From Mesorhabditis belari (lineage: Eukaryota > Nematoda > Chromadorea > Rhabditida > Rhabditidae), in the NCBI GenBank assembly GCA_958450365.1, contig CAUEEP010000861.1:248001-312000 (forward strand): a DNA stretch of 64,000 nt. The letters are read 5' to 3'. A program made the translations under genes and the position numbers. Within the stretch, counting starts at the first letter, position 1. Every line of letters starts with the position of its first letter. Below, piece by piece: positions 35,201 to 46,110 of this stretch. A model generated the notes under the pieces. That model was given only the letters and a program-made list of their open reading frames with translations. It was not told where the DNA came from and did no database searches.

Positions 35201-37630
35201 GAACAAGATTGATTTCAGTTTTTCTACCATCAAAATCCTTTGAACATTTCACTTTCTGTTTCCAATTTATTTCTCTCATAAAACCACTTCTTCAATTCGA
35301 TCATAAACCCCAAGTTTCCAGGTTTTTCCGCACATGTGTCGATGAGTTGGCGTCGCGAGTATTCGGGTACTCGCCCAGGCTGGCATGGCGACTCCACAAG
35401 CCTCAATTTCCCCTCTCAATCACGATCATTCGGCCGCCCACTCTCCTATTTAGCTGCTCAAGGCGCGGCTCCCTTTCACGAGGAACACCACGAGGATGCC
35501 TACCCAATGGCTGAACCCATCGACTCCTCCCGTGTCTCCAACATAAACTTCCCCTCTTCCTATCGAAAAGACGGTCTTGGTCTCATGGACGATGCACTCG
35601 CTCACTCGATGGATGCCGAGTCGCTTCACCAAAACCGCGCACAACATTTGCAACCCGCTAGACCAGCGAGTGTCGCCGCAGAGAGAACACCAGAGAGATG
35701 GCCCTCCGACTCGCACTCCTCTCTTCAGTTTAACAGCCCCCACAGCCGGCCACTCTCCACCTCAATCCCCTCCTCTCTGAGAGACCGATCACCCTCCTCT
35801 TCCTCGGCTCTCCTCGATCTCCTCAATCGATACCCATCAGCTCGACAGAACAAACATCCAGCCCCCCAGCGGCTATATTGGACCGAGGAACGACCCACGT
35901 CTACCCTACATTTTCGTCCGAGTGTTGATGAACGCGGTTTTCCGATTGTTGAGCTGACTGTGCCAAGATCTACTCATCGAACCACTTCATTGCCTCATAA
36001 TAACGAGTTTGGAGACGCTGTAAATCAATTCAATCAGCTAAGCAACTCTTTTCACGAGTTTTCTGAAAAGCCACATTGGCGAGAAGAGGCTCGATTCACT
36101 CCAATAAATCCTCAGTATTCGAAAACTTTTCCGGGAAAATCTCTTTATTCTTCTATTCGAGAGGATTTTGATGAGCCAGAGCAGAGAAGCTTTCCCAGAG
36201 AAGCTTTCCCAGTCACTTATCAAGAAACTGTCACAACTGAACGATCAAACGGTGGTGGGCCAACGTTTCGCGAAACGAGAACTACAACCGATTTTGGAGC
36301 TGGCCCAAAGACTTTTGTTGAAAGAAGTGCAATCAATCCGCAGATCAATCAACTAAACGGATATCGAGATCCTTACAACCGAGAACCCTATCGACCGCTT
36401 CAATTCGTCGTTCAAGACTCTCGCCCAACTCCCACGAATTTCTCCTTGGATGCATTTGTTGATGAAGTGCTTGGAGAGGATATGAATCGATCCACGAATC
36501 AATGGAGAAGCTCTTTTGCTCAAATGCAAGAAAAGTTCAAGAACAATGAAGAAGCGAGTCCATCTCAGCATCCTTATGTGAATGGGTCCAGTCGGCAGTC
36601 AGCTATTCTGACGAAGAGCTCAAGTCATGGAGATATGAGAAATGATGCTGTCCCTCCTTCAGTTGATAGAAAAGCTGCTGAAGCTCCAGAGTTCCGGAAA
36701 AGTCCACAAATCACGTCTTACTGGGAAAATACATTGCGCTCAACTACACCAATTCCTTTGATCCCGAAACAATTGAGTGCCGCTGAGCGACTCCAACTTT
36801 TGCAAGAAGATCCAAATGATCCGCCGAGAATTCCACAAAGAAAAGTGAGTGGTGAAATTCTTGCTCAAAAACGAGCTCAATTTCAAAAAGAGGCTGAACG
36901 AGTGGCTTCACCAACGCCCTACAAATCAACGATCATTCAACCAATTCGAATACAAACGAATGGTGGGTCAAATTTTGACCATTCAGATCATCGATTGATA
37001 CCACAAGCGGCTGGGGTAGCAAGATTTCCATTAGAAGAATTTGCGTTAAGTCCACCGCAACAAAATCGCCCGAAAATCCACTCGCCATCTCCGGATCAGT
37101 TGAGTGAAAGCAGTTCGGTGTACCAAATGCCCTCCGGTCTACCGCATCCAAAACCCAAGCACAATATTAAGGAGCAAATCTATTATGCTGGTTTACAGCA
37201 AAACACTTTGCCGAGGAGTGGCCTCAAAGTGAACCCGAATTTCCCGTCACCATCGCAGGGGAGTGTCACGTCGAGGATTTCCGAATTTGAGGGAAGACCC
37301 GGGACACCGACGTTGCAATTGGGTGGCGCTGACTTAAACCAGCCGCCATCTGAACCTCATTCACCGGGTCCTTTAAGCCCAAGAACTACTGTATTCCGAA
37401 ACCATGCGCCGGTCATTCAAATGGAAATGGGAAACTCCGGGAGATCGACACCGATTCCGAGTATGTTCGACTTTTCAAGGGAGGAGATCCGGTTCGAGCC
37501 TGTTCCACAGAAAACAAGGGTTGGTGTTTTGCAGAATTTTAAGGAGCCCTTTCAAGGAGCTAGGGATGCTTTTGATTTACACCTGGCGTTTGAGCCTAGA
37601 CATAGTTTTGCTGGTTCCGACATAGCCTAA
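26225..37630 (+). CDS. Large disordered Pro/Ser-rich protein; 762-codon terminal exon
   Basis: The secure part is one exon: from ATG 35342 to TAA 37630 the frame stays open for 762 codons, with real-gene composition. Near the start it reads MSWRREYSGTRPGWHGDS, later SRPLSTSIPSSLRDRSPSSS, then FRETRTTTDFGAGPKTFVER, and near the end GRSTPIPSMFDFSREEIRFE. It is rich in Pro, Ser, Gln and Arg with no folded domain, signal peptide or membrane segment seen; a scaffold role is possible. An acceptor (TTTCCAG) ends at 35321, so the exon may be spliced or trans-spliced. A phase-consistent 5' extension is MSFP (26225-26236), then 26560-26602, then 35322; this is tentative and gives an 8.7-kb intron. The exons at 19.1-21.9 kb could join instead. 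A short upstream ATG (35334) ends in TGA overlapping the main ATG. I do not recognise the protein. Confidence 0.68.
27387..28845 (-). mobile_element. Dead Tc3-like transposon with decayed transposase
   Basis: The ends TAGACGCTGTTTTTTTGCTA and the inverse of TAGACACACTGTTTTTTTCG lie next to TA on both sides. The minus strand reads, from about 28640 downward, an HTH region (RGRKKTLTNRDAQAIIRRLS, VTRQTVRNVVKQPP, APRLTKDHEAPRVDYAQKNQ). The catalytic part WSDEKKFNLNG and MTSLNYQQVLEAA follow after a frame change, then a SPEPN relic. Several stops and frameshifts break it, so it cannot make a transposase. It lies in the presumed long intron before the 35-kb exon. Confidence 0.85.
28846..29815. other. 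Intronic or intergenic gap, pyrimidine-rich in part
   Basis: Bases 29080-29300 are C/T-rich on the plus strand. No exon or repeat arm was recognised. Confidence 0.4.
29816..30419 (-). mobile_element. Mariner deletion derivative keeping the transposase N-terminus
   Basis: The ends TTAAGTTGTTCGGATATAAA and the inverse are flanked by TA (29814-29815 and 30420-30421). The minus strand holds, across several frame changes, FQRFRNGDESFEDHEH, then STVDNDILRAAIESDRIG, STIDEHLHAIGKAIR and LPHELS. This is the helix-turn-helix half of a mariner transposase. Two stops interrupt it, and the whole catalytic half is missing. Confidence 0.85.
30420..31575. other. Gap with nothing assigned
   Basis: AT-rich with short pyrimidine tracts. 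No exon, RNA gene or repeat supported. Confidence 0.4.
31576..33050. mobile_element. About 1.5-kb element with roughly 100-bp inverted arms
   Basis: Bases 31576-31675 and 32945-33050 are inverted copies (GTAAATAAATAATAG, ATCGATTGGTTCATTAT, TTAAAAAGCGGAGA). The interior has no recognised gene. A small palindrome (AGAGATCATCG...CGATGATCTCT) lies at 32830-32858. Confidence 0.75.
33300..33446. repeat. Palindromic AATTATAGCTATTATAGCT microsatellite
   Basis: Repeated self-complementary TAGCTATAATAGC units. Confidence 0.88.
33781..34935. mobile_element. Composite of a partial and a complete CAGGGTG/CAGAATC-type MITE
   Basis: The outer boundary is TA plus CAGGGTGACCACGAACTATG at the left (33781) and the inverse end GGCCACCTG plus TA at the right (34935). 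Inside, a complete 751-bp element starts after TA at 34185 (CAGAATCATAGTGACACC). It matches 57570-58319 almost along its whole length, including a shared roughly 110-bp left flank. Bases 33781-34070 are a second, partial left half. Confidence 0.82.
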
Positions 37631-38160
37631 ACATCGTTTTTTGCGTTGATTCCGAATCTCCAGGTCATTTGGGGATGATGTGTGGAAATTCGTAAGATAT
37701 TTAGTTCCAAAGTTTACACAGAATTTTTAAGCATAACTTTTTGTGACCCTAAAATTGTTTAATTCGGGGTTTTTACATCACTAAACCACAAAGCAAAAAA
37801 AATGTCTGCAAGCGGGTTTGAAACCGTGAGCTGAAGAACTGGAGGCAAGCACACTAGCCAGTACGCCACGCGCCCACGTCTTCGGAGCTGCGCAAAAGCA
37901 ATAAATCGAGAAGCATTCCTAGTGAGGGCATCCTAGTGAGGGGTGGTTACTTTGGGCCAAATTTTTCGCATAACTTCTTTCTGAGTTGGTGAATCTTTAT
38001 CATTTTGATGTCTTTTTGTAGATCTCAACAAATGCAACAAAATAACACTAAAATCATAAAGATACGCCTACTTAGAAGAAAGTTATGACAAATTGCGCAA
38101 AAGATTCAGTTGCGCAAAAAACTTGGCGCAAAGTAGCCACCCCCGGAACTGAGAAAGATT
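37631..38160. other. 3' flank of the disordered-protein gene with tRNA-like relic and MITE
   Basis: A possible poly(A) signal AATAAA is at 37900. Minus-strand 37880-37805 resembles a tRNA (TGGCGTACTGGCTAGTGTG, GGTTTCAAACC) but does not fold. Bases 37940-38144 are a palindromic MITE with GGGTGGTTACTTTGGGCC and the inverse of TTGGCGCAAAGTAGCCACCC. Confidence 0.65.
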
Positions 38161-39784
38161 TGCCTAGGCCTGGCTTCAAATCCGGAACTAGTTCCAGCTC
38201 GTTTTTCACTTCTAAAGGAATTTTTTAACTTCCTGGAACCTACAAAGACCTATAAAATGACTTTTTAACTTCCTAGGCCTAAACAAATCTTTCCCTTCTA
38301 GGAGATTTCAAAAAATTCCAAAAACCGCTCAAATTTTTGCTCCCTATTTTCCCATTGCAACTAATTTGAATTGCCGTGTGCTCATTACTAATTGATACTC
38401 TGAAAAGTTGAATTTTTTTTCTGGTGTTCCTCGGGAAAAGTTCCTTGTTTCTCATGGCATATCATAGAATTTTTGAGTTGCTCTAAAATTTTGACTACAA
38501 AATTTTCAAGTTTCTGGGAAAGTTGTTACAAATTGGAAAGTTTTCTGTTATTTTATTGACATTGGAAAGTTTTCTGTTATTTTACTGACATTGGAAAGCT
38601 TAAAGCTATCCAAAAATTACCACAAGATTGTTGCCAAGATTTTTGGTTCATGAAAATTTGCAGCTCAAGATTTCAGCTTCTTGGAATTCTAGATTTCAGC
38701 TCTATTAGCATAGATTTGAATTGGCTCTAATTGAATCTTTTTGAAGCTAAATCTTTAGATAACTGAACTGAATGGAGCCCAGATAGTAAACCGTTCCTTA
38801 GTAAGTAGCAAAGCTTAGTAAAACTTAGTAAAACTTAGTAAACCCTATCAACTCTGAAACCTTCTTTAGCATAGTACCATTGTTAGCCTATTGTTAGCCT
38901 ATTGTTAGCCCATTGTTACTATTGTTACTATTGTTAACTACAGCCACTAATGAATATCCTCAAGAATCCATTTTGTATCAAATTCGTCAAATCAACTCTA
39001 TTGGGTACTGTGTAAATATTAAGTAAACTAGAGCACTAATATAAGAAAATGAGCAAGTTTTTGAGTTATTACCTTCAATAGTTTATCATTATTTAAGTTG
39101 AAACTGTTAAAATTTTCAGCCGACGTTTCCAAAACTCTCCGAAAAACCAACATTTTTCCATTTTGCAAGTGCCAACTTGCTTTTTCTCTCTTTCCCAAAT
39201 CCTTTAAGTGAATCCACTCCTCACTCACTCCACCTCGTAACTGTGTAATCCATCTCTCAAACTCTCGCAAAGAAAGAAACAGAATGAGAAAGCACATTTG
39301 TCCGCTATATCTTGGCCCTAAGACCAATAGCCAATATTTTCAATGGAGAAAGGAATGAGAAAAATTCGGGGTTTGGGAGAATTTTTTCGGAGATTTCTTT
39401 GTCTGTGAACAAGTGGTCTCTTGTTTTTGGTCAAAGTTGTACTTTTCATTGTTTTAAGCAGATTTTCTCCATTTTTTTTGATATAATTAGCTAACAAAAC
39501 CATGTCTTTATTGTCTTATAGAGTAATTGGCAATCGTAGATAGGACAGTAAGATTTGTTGTTGATTAAAAAATAGCTTACCGTAACTAAAAGCGATCAAT
39601 CATCACCTCACGGGCTTGTTTTTTGAGCTGTACTTTGCTGCAAACGCTACCCTTCTAGCACACTTAAATGCTCATTTTCTGTGATTTCTTAGAGCATTTG
39701 CTGCTTTAAAATGTAAGAATTGAGACCAGTGTTTGCACTTTAAGCTCAAAGTACAGGTCACTAACAAATCTAAAATTAAAACAT
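38161..39784. other. Gene-free stretch
   Basis: Short simple repeats (CTTAGTAAAA and CCTATTGTTAG around 38815-38930). A less AT-rich block at 39170-39310 has an unsupported minus-strand open frame. No gene recognised. Confidence 0.45.
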
Positions 39785-41033
39785 ACTTATTAGGTACAAG
39801 CATAAGAAATGCGGATTTCCACATTTTCATAAATTTCCAACGATAGAAACCTGATATCAATGAATGTTATAAACTATTGGGTTGGGGAGAATGAGTCGGC
39901 GCCGAACTTTAAAGGGACTTTTTGCACACATAAAGCCTTCTTTAAACATACGTTTGGTTTCATCAAAAGGATCCACTATTTCTCTACAAAAGTACTTTTG
40001 AGAGATTCCACAAAGCTTTTCTTTCGTGGAGTTTATGAACTTCCAAAGGCAGCTGGTTAAAATGGCAAAGAGTCCGACTCATCATTTGAACAGTTTCTTT
40101 CACATAAACCTTCTTTGGTGTTTATATAAAAAAGATAGAGCACATTGAATTACTTAAGTTGCCAAATTTGCAGGAAGATCCCACCAATGGTTTTTTCTAG
40201 ATCACAGTTTGTAGTTTTTGTGAAAAAATGGCTTTTTCTTGAGCGGAGGCGCTGTTTGAATTTTCTTTTAAATGTCATTTTGTAGAGAATTAGTTAACCA
40301 TTCTACTGATATCAAACGTATATTATTTGACGAAGTCGAATAGAAGTTTTAGACATTTTTTTCATTTTCGGCGCCGACTCATTCTCCCCAACCCAATATT
40401 TGAAAGTTGTAAATCTCCTCTACAAAATAGACTAAAACGTGTTTCAATTGATCGAACCATTGAAGAAATTTCGAGGGCGAAATGCGAGTGACCAAAAAAG
40501 GAATCGAGTCACTTTAGGGACAAGTTTAGTGTGGTCAAAATAGAGTTAGCTTCCCAAAATTGAAGATTTAAAAAGAAAAAGGATAACTATATATCAATTA
40601 ATTAAAAAAGTCTAACGGAAATGCATTTACAGAAATTTAGATAGAGCGTAAGTTCAAAACCCTCAAAATTGTCAAAAAATCGGCTTTTTCACAAAGAAGA
40701 AAAATTATTGTAAAGAGTTTCCCCATGAAATGATCCGAACTCTTAATTATTTTGAATGATATTTCGGTCATTTTCCGGTCATTTTCCACTATATAGTCAA
40801 AACCGAACTCTTGTGAAAGTGGGGCTTTCAAAAAGTGCCCTTTTTGGTCACTCGCATTTCGCCCTCGAAATTTCTTCAATGGTTCGATCAATTGAAACAC
40901 GTTTTAGCCTATTTTGTAGAGAAGATTTACAACTTTCAAATAGTTTATAACATTCGTCGATATCAGGTTTCTATCGTTGGAAATTTATGAAAATGTTCAA
41001 ATCCGCATTTCTTATGCATGTACCTAATACTTA
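39785..41033. mobile_element. Long palindromic element split by a nested insertion
   Basis: The left arm (39785-39876 plus 40397-40497) and the right arm (about 40845-41033) are inverted copies sharing AAATGCGGATTT, GATAGAAACCTGATATC, GTTATAAACTATTTGAAAG and CGAGGGCGAAATGCGAGTGA. The inner element 39877-40396 splits the left arm only. Confidence 0.9.
39877..40396. mobile_element. 520-bp TA-targeted MITE nested in the palindrome
   Basis: It begins TTGGGTTGGGGAGAATGAGT and ends with the inverse, flanked by TA at 39875-39876 and 40397-40398. Removing it with one TA restores GTTATAAACTATTTGAAAG, exactly the sequence in the other arm. It has no coding capacity. Confidence 0.92.
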
Positions 41034-41329
41034 CTTTATATTTTGAACCTTGAAGTTTTGTTTTACTCAATGAATTTGAACAATGCGCTTGTCGAAAAAG
41101 ATCTTTCTTAGAAAAAGACTAGGAAATTCTTTTAAATTTCCCTTCTTTACATTACTTTGTACAGCCTACCACTTTGATCAATCTCGAGTAACTTGATACG
41201 TTGAGATCTTTTTTCTGAATCGTTTTTCCCTTTGTCTCCTCTGTTTGCTCGTTATTTTCTCTTTATTGTCTAGACCTTTAAACGAAATATTTCATTTTGA
41301 AAGCGGTTAGAAAGTAGCTTTAAATCTAA

Positions 41330-41369
41330 TCTACTATATGGGGGCTGTCTGTCTGTCTGTCTGTCTGTA

Positions 41370-41417
<48 letters not shown>

Positions 41418-41870
41418 CGTCACACTCTGGATCTCGGCTCCCCGTGAACCGATTTCGACAAACTTTTTTTTGATGATAGGGAATTAAAAATGAATAGGTA
41501 TATACTTTTTGATCAAAACACGCTTTTCATCAAAAACCCATCAAAAATCAGAAAAGCCACTTAGCCATGTCTTTTTGAATTCGGTGGCCATTGGAAGAGG
41601 CGTGGTCGAGGTGGTTAGCGTCCCGTCTACAAAACAACTGCCCCAACTGGGGGTGTCGGGTTCGATTCCCGTCCGTTCCAAACCCGGGTTGTTTCGAGTC
41701 GTAAAACCTATTGGCGGAGTTGATTTTAGCTTTAGATTTAGTAGGTTTACCAAAGCGCGAGATAAGTCGTTTGGTTTCGCATGCAAATTGACGGCTGTCT
41801 CCGGTGCGGTGTGTCGAGGGTTCGAACCCCCGCAGCATAACTTTTGCAAGAACAATAATAGAAGAAATTT
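41330..41870 (+). mobile_element. (CTGT)n microsatellite plus two tRNA-like blocks, SINE-like
   Basis: ATCTACTATATGGGGG and a (CTGT)n run (41345-41415) precede two tRNA-like blocks. One is 41597-41680 (GGTCGAGGTGGTTAGCG A-box, GGGTTCGATTCCCG B-box). The other is near 41790-41840 (GGGTTCGAACCCCCGC). Neither has an anticodon stem. A related layout in the other order lies at 61380-61695. Confidence 0.62.
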
Positions 41871-41970
41871 ATTGAGGGTTATAGCAATTTTATGCTGTTA
41901 TTTGTTGCTCCGGGCGTGGCTCGGCGCGTCCGCCCTGCTTCTCTCCGGTGCTCAGTCTTATGGATCCCTC

Positions 41971-42125
41971 CCTGGCCTCTTCATCCGGCCAAAGTCCACG
42001 TCGACGGCGAAAGAGATGCTTCCAGCGTCTTCTTCAACAATCGTCTGGATTATCCATGCACATAACAAATAGCAATGGTGATAGGCGTCACCCTGTAGTA
42101 TCCCGCGCCCAAGAACAATATAAAA
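41971..42125 (-). pseudogene. Reverse transcriptase scrap (non-LTR type)
   Basis: The minus strand reads LGRGILQGDAYHHCYLLCAW, close to the RGxxQGDxxSPxLF motif of reverse transcriptases, then about 30 residues to a stop. Nothing else of the element was recognised. Confidence 0.4.
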
Positions 42126-43865
42126 GTATATAACATATAAAATGTATAAACCCAACAAAAAGAAATTCAAAGCAAGGATAAGGCAGAACTTATACTCGGA
42201 TGAACTTATACTCGAGACTTTAGGGTAAATGCTTATTCTTAGGATGATAATAAACTTAATTTTAATTCACTTAATTTAAAAGATTTAGTAAATGCTTACT
42301 TTTACGATGATAATAACTCATAACTCCAAAAATCCAGCCTAAATTTTCGCTCTCCGATCATCGAGAAGCTCGTTTGCATGAGGGATCAGGCGGTCCCCGA
42401 CCATTCTTGATTTTCTTCTTTTTTCTTTATTCTTTCTTCTTCTTCTTCCTCTTCTTCCTCTTCTTTCTTCTTCTTTCTTCCCTATTCTTCCTTCTTTCTT
42501 CTTCCTCTTCTTTCTGCTTCTTTATTCCCCCATTCCTCCCTTTCCCCACTGATCAACCGGTCGATTATTTCCATTGTCTTTCATATTCTTCTCTTTGTTA
42601 CATTCTCTAGCTTTCAATGGGCCCTTTTCTTTATTTACAGCTCTCTTTTTTCCTTTTCCCAGCTCTATCATTTAAACGTGTGTCTGTATGATTAGAGAAA
42701 AGTTTGTAAACAATTTTAGTTCATCGATCACAATGAATCTTGTAGAAATAAGAATTTGATCTTAAACTTCTAAAACTGGCTGTAAACCTAGCCTAAAGCT
42801 TCTAGAGTTCAACTCTTTTACCATATTTCTTTTCTCTTTTCATCTCTTTTCGAATGCAAGTTGATTTACAATGTTTGAGAGTTTGATTTTGAACTCTAAA
42901 AGCTGATCTGAATAGATTTGGGTCTGATTTGAATAGGTTTGGATCTAATTTGATTAAAGATTCGACCTAGATTGTTTAATTGTTCAATTCAATTGTTTAC
43001 AATTGTCAGCTTGCCAGTAAAATTACTGAATTTAACAAAACTAGGTTATGAAAGTTGATGAAAGTCTTCTCTAGCTGCAAAATTAATGGTTGAAAGTTGA
43101 TTTTTTTAAAATCACAATCAGAAACCCAAACTTATTGAGGCTAATCCATAAATTATTCCATGAATTTGACAAAACAAGACTCTTGAAAAGAGCAGATTTC
43201 CTTTGCTTTGGCTTTTTTGCTGCAAAATTCTGGCTAAACTTCATTGGGTAATGAATAGATACTTGATAATGTATCAGCTAAACACTTGACCCGATTTGTC
43301 CCTCCATTTCCCCGTTTCCCATTCTCTCACACTTTCCAATTGGTCATCATCTCGAGTCTTTTCCCCTCCAGTATCCACCCCCGTTCTCCTCTTTTTTCTC
43401 CTTTTTGCAGCTTGCTTTTACTCTTGACACAATTCACATCGTCTCTATGATTCATTCACACTCCTTTCAACTACTTTGTCAGTGATTTGATTTCTTGATA
43501 AGTGCTAGACACTTGAATAACGGTATAAAAGATTTTTGCAGACCCACTAGAGCCAATCTTGCACGATCACTAAAGCCAATCTTGTTTAGTTACATTGGAA
43601 AATCTTTTGGCTAGCCTTTTGAACATTATTTCTCATGATTTAAGCAATGAATCAAAGCATGACTCTTTTCAGTTGACTGCCAAAGGTTAAATTCTATTTT
43701 GCACTCGATTCTGTTGCATTTTTCTTCAAGTTGGCTAAAAATCTAGATTTTCGTCTTCTCGTGACTAGCCAAGAACCTTTGAAGCTTCAAAGGACGCACC
43801 ATTGAAGCTCTAAAGCTTCCACTCAAATAAGCAAAGCACTTGCCACATTTGAAGAATGTTCTAAC
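42126..43865. other. Gene-free stretch with pyrimidine tracts
   Basis: (TTC)n-rich tract on the plus strand at 42405-42560 and C/T-rich blocks at 43300-43450. No exons recognised. Confidence 0.45.
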
Positions 43866-43954
43866 AGTAGGCTTACTAGCTTACTAGTAAGCCTACTAGT
43901 AGTAAGCTTACTAGTAAGCCAAGTACTAGTAAGCCTAGTAAGCTAGTAAGTCTA
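43866..43954. repeat. Palindromic GCTTACTAGTAAGC microsatellite
   Basis: Overlapping self-complementary TTACTAGTAA units. Confidence 0.9.
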
Positions 43955-44850
43955 GTTTTGAACTGCTAAAGGACTGGTTCAGGTTTCTTGCTACAGCAAA
44001 GCTTCCTATATTTAAATTTGGCGGCAAAATGAAGGTTTTATTCCACCAACCAAATAAAAGAGAGTCTCAGGAGTCTGGATTTTTTCTGACAAGTCAAAAC
44101 AATTCCAGCTTTCATCTAGAAATCTAAAGCTTCAAGCTAATCCTCCATTATATTTCCCAAGGCTAAATCAACAACTCCTTGTTTTGCAAGACTCCTTTCT
44201 ACTTCAAAATTCCGAAATGGAGACCCTGTTTTTCTCAAAACAACAGCATTTCTTCTTAAGCTGTTTTTAAAAATCTCTCGAATCTCTGTGGCCTCAATTT
44301 CCCACTCATAATCCTCTCAAAATATAAATAACCCGCAAAATGGAGAAAAAAAGACCTTCAATGCACAAAAGAATTGCAAGAACTCTAAAACTTTTACCAA
44401 TTTTCACTTTCAACCGGTTTTTCGTAGTTCATTTTACGATCGTTCCCATCATTTCACTGCGCATTCCAGTGAAAAAGTTTTCTTGGCAATTTTCAGTGAT
44501 TTCTTATCAATGCCCTGATTGTTATCAAGTTTCTCACATTTCACACTTTATTCAAAAAATGGGAGAGATTGAGTTTATTGATGCAATATGCCAGAAATTG
44601 ATCAAATAGGAATTGTAACTGTTATCTAATTGATTCAAGTTTTGAGTTTTTTTACAGGGATTTCTTAACTAAAACTTTGAAATCGGTCTATTAAGCTGAT
44701 CAGAAAATCTTTCCGTTCTTTTTCATACTTTCGTTCTAAACCAACAAATGCACCAGAATTGATAATAGTTACATTTATGGTTTGTAATGCTCATTTCCTA
44801 CTGGAATCATTTCAAAAGTCAAAAAAATCGCGCACGTTTTTCATGAATCA

Positions 44851-44990
44851 TGGGCTGGGCATATTTAGGTGTTTACTAGCCTCGTAATCCGTTTACTAGC
44901 TTTGTAATAAAGTCACTAACGTTAGTAATGAACGCTAGTAAACACCTGATTACTAAGCTAGTATGCATCTAAATATTCCCAGCTCTGGAT
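44851..44990. mobile_element. About 140-bp palindromic MITE (GCTGGGCATATTTAGGTG)
   Basis: The left GAGCTGGG-like end and the right inverse (AAATATTCCCAGC) enclose GGTGTTTACTAGC and its inverse. Confidence 0.72.
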
Positions 44991-45594
44991 TCATGAAAAA
45001 GGCGATTATTTTCAACTAGAAGCGCTCGTTCCAAAGCGGTACTATTAGACTGTCCAGAAAGTCTTTTCGTTCCTTTTCATACTTTGGTTTAAAACCAACC
45101 AAGTCACCAATTAAACTACGGTTTGTTTCATTAGAAAAGCCAATTATTTTTCTGCAAAATAACATTAAAACGGGTTTCAAATGTCTTATTTCTGGGTTTT
45201 TTTGGAAGCTTGAAGTCGAGTAGTCAAAAAGGGGTTGCTCGATGATGCTAAGACACTTTTAGCTATGGAAACCTATCTTGGTGTCTATAGATAAAAGATA
45301 GAGCATAAAAAGTTAAATACATGGCCAACTTTTTAGAGAAATTCATTCAGCCAATTTCTTCGTAGAGATTTTTATAGATTTTTGACGAAACACTCGTCTC
45401 GTTCACTCTCGAATTTGCTTGTAAATAAACCAAAATTGACTTAAAAAGATGAAAATTGAACAATAAACACTTTTTATTTAAAGCCAAACAATAGATTTGT
45501 ATTTTGATTTTGATTTTGCCACCGATTTATAGATTTCAATATCAAAAGATTTATATTTTGGGTAAATAAACCAAGTTTTCGATACAAGTTTTAC

Positions 45595-45750
45595 AATTCA
45601 AACTATAGAAGTTAGAGTTTTCTATACAAGTTTCCTATAAAAGTTTCCTATACAAGTTGCCTATACAAGCCTTCTTTAAAAGTCTCCTATAAAAGTTGCC
45701 TATACAAGCTTTCCATTAAAAGTTTCCTATAAAAGTTTTCCCTATAAATA
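45595..45750. repeat. Degenerate tandem repeat, AAGTTTCCTATA unit
   Basis: About ten copies of a 13-17 bp unit (CTATACAAGTTTCC / CTATAAAAGTTTCC). Confidence 0.85.
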
Positions 45751-45867
45751 TGCAGTAAAAGTTTACGCTGAAACTAAACCCACAAATCACACTCGCATCC
45801 GAAACTCTGTAGACAACCAGGCTCATTTCCCTAGACCCTGTTTACACCTAAACATTCATTACACAGA

Positions 45868-46110
45868 CTAAAAAGTGTTTGCATAGCGTTTTAGCGTATC
45901 CAAGCAATCCCCGCAAACGGTGGCTTTTCCCGGTTTTGGTGTAGCCGTTTTTTTTTGGACAGTCTCTCTATCCATTCGAGCATTTCCCTGTTCGATTTCT
46001 CTCTGACTTTCTTTGCTTTCCCCCTGCGATCTCGATGAACGACGTTTTCCGGGATTTGACACGTTTCCCCTAGCTCGCCAAATCGATCTCTCTGTTTTTG
46101 GGCTTTTGAT
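45868..46110 (-). CDS. Candidate last exon of a minus-strand gene, uncertain
   Basis: Two overlapping minus-strand frames are open here. One follows a CGAGCTAG acceptor-like site and reads NPGKRRSSRSQGESKESQRE, ending CGDCLDTLKRYANTF-stop. The other reads NVVHRDRRGKAKKVREKSNR. The block is clearly more GC-rich than its surroundings. No upstream exon, start codon or domain could be found, so it may be regulatory DNA. Confidence 0.25.
   Translation of the reverse strand: MKSPKTERSIWRARGNVSNPGKRRSSRSQGESKESQREIEQGNARMDRETVQKKTATPKPGKATVCGDCLDTLKRYANTF

Noticed and set aside
41597..41680. Possible intact tRNA gene (Ser/Leu-like with long variable arm)
   Set aside because: The anticodon stem does not pair and the acceptor stem is weak; treated as tRNA-derived repeat.
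41509..42072. 187-codon plus-strand open frame and two minus-strand frames over 41541-41855
   Set aside because: They read through tRNA-like repeat blocks with B-boxes; no domain, and composition follows the repeat.
44340..44609. 89-codon plus-strand frame after a TATAAATA motif
   Set aside because: Composition is like the surrounding AT-rich DNA, no donor or partner exon, no recognised domain.
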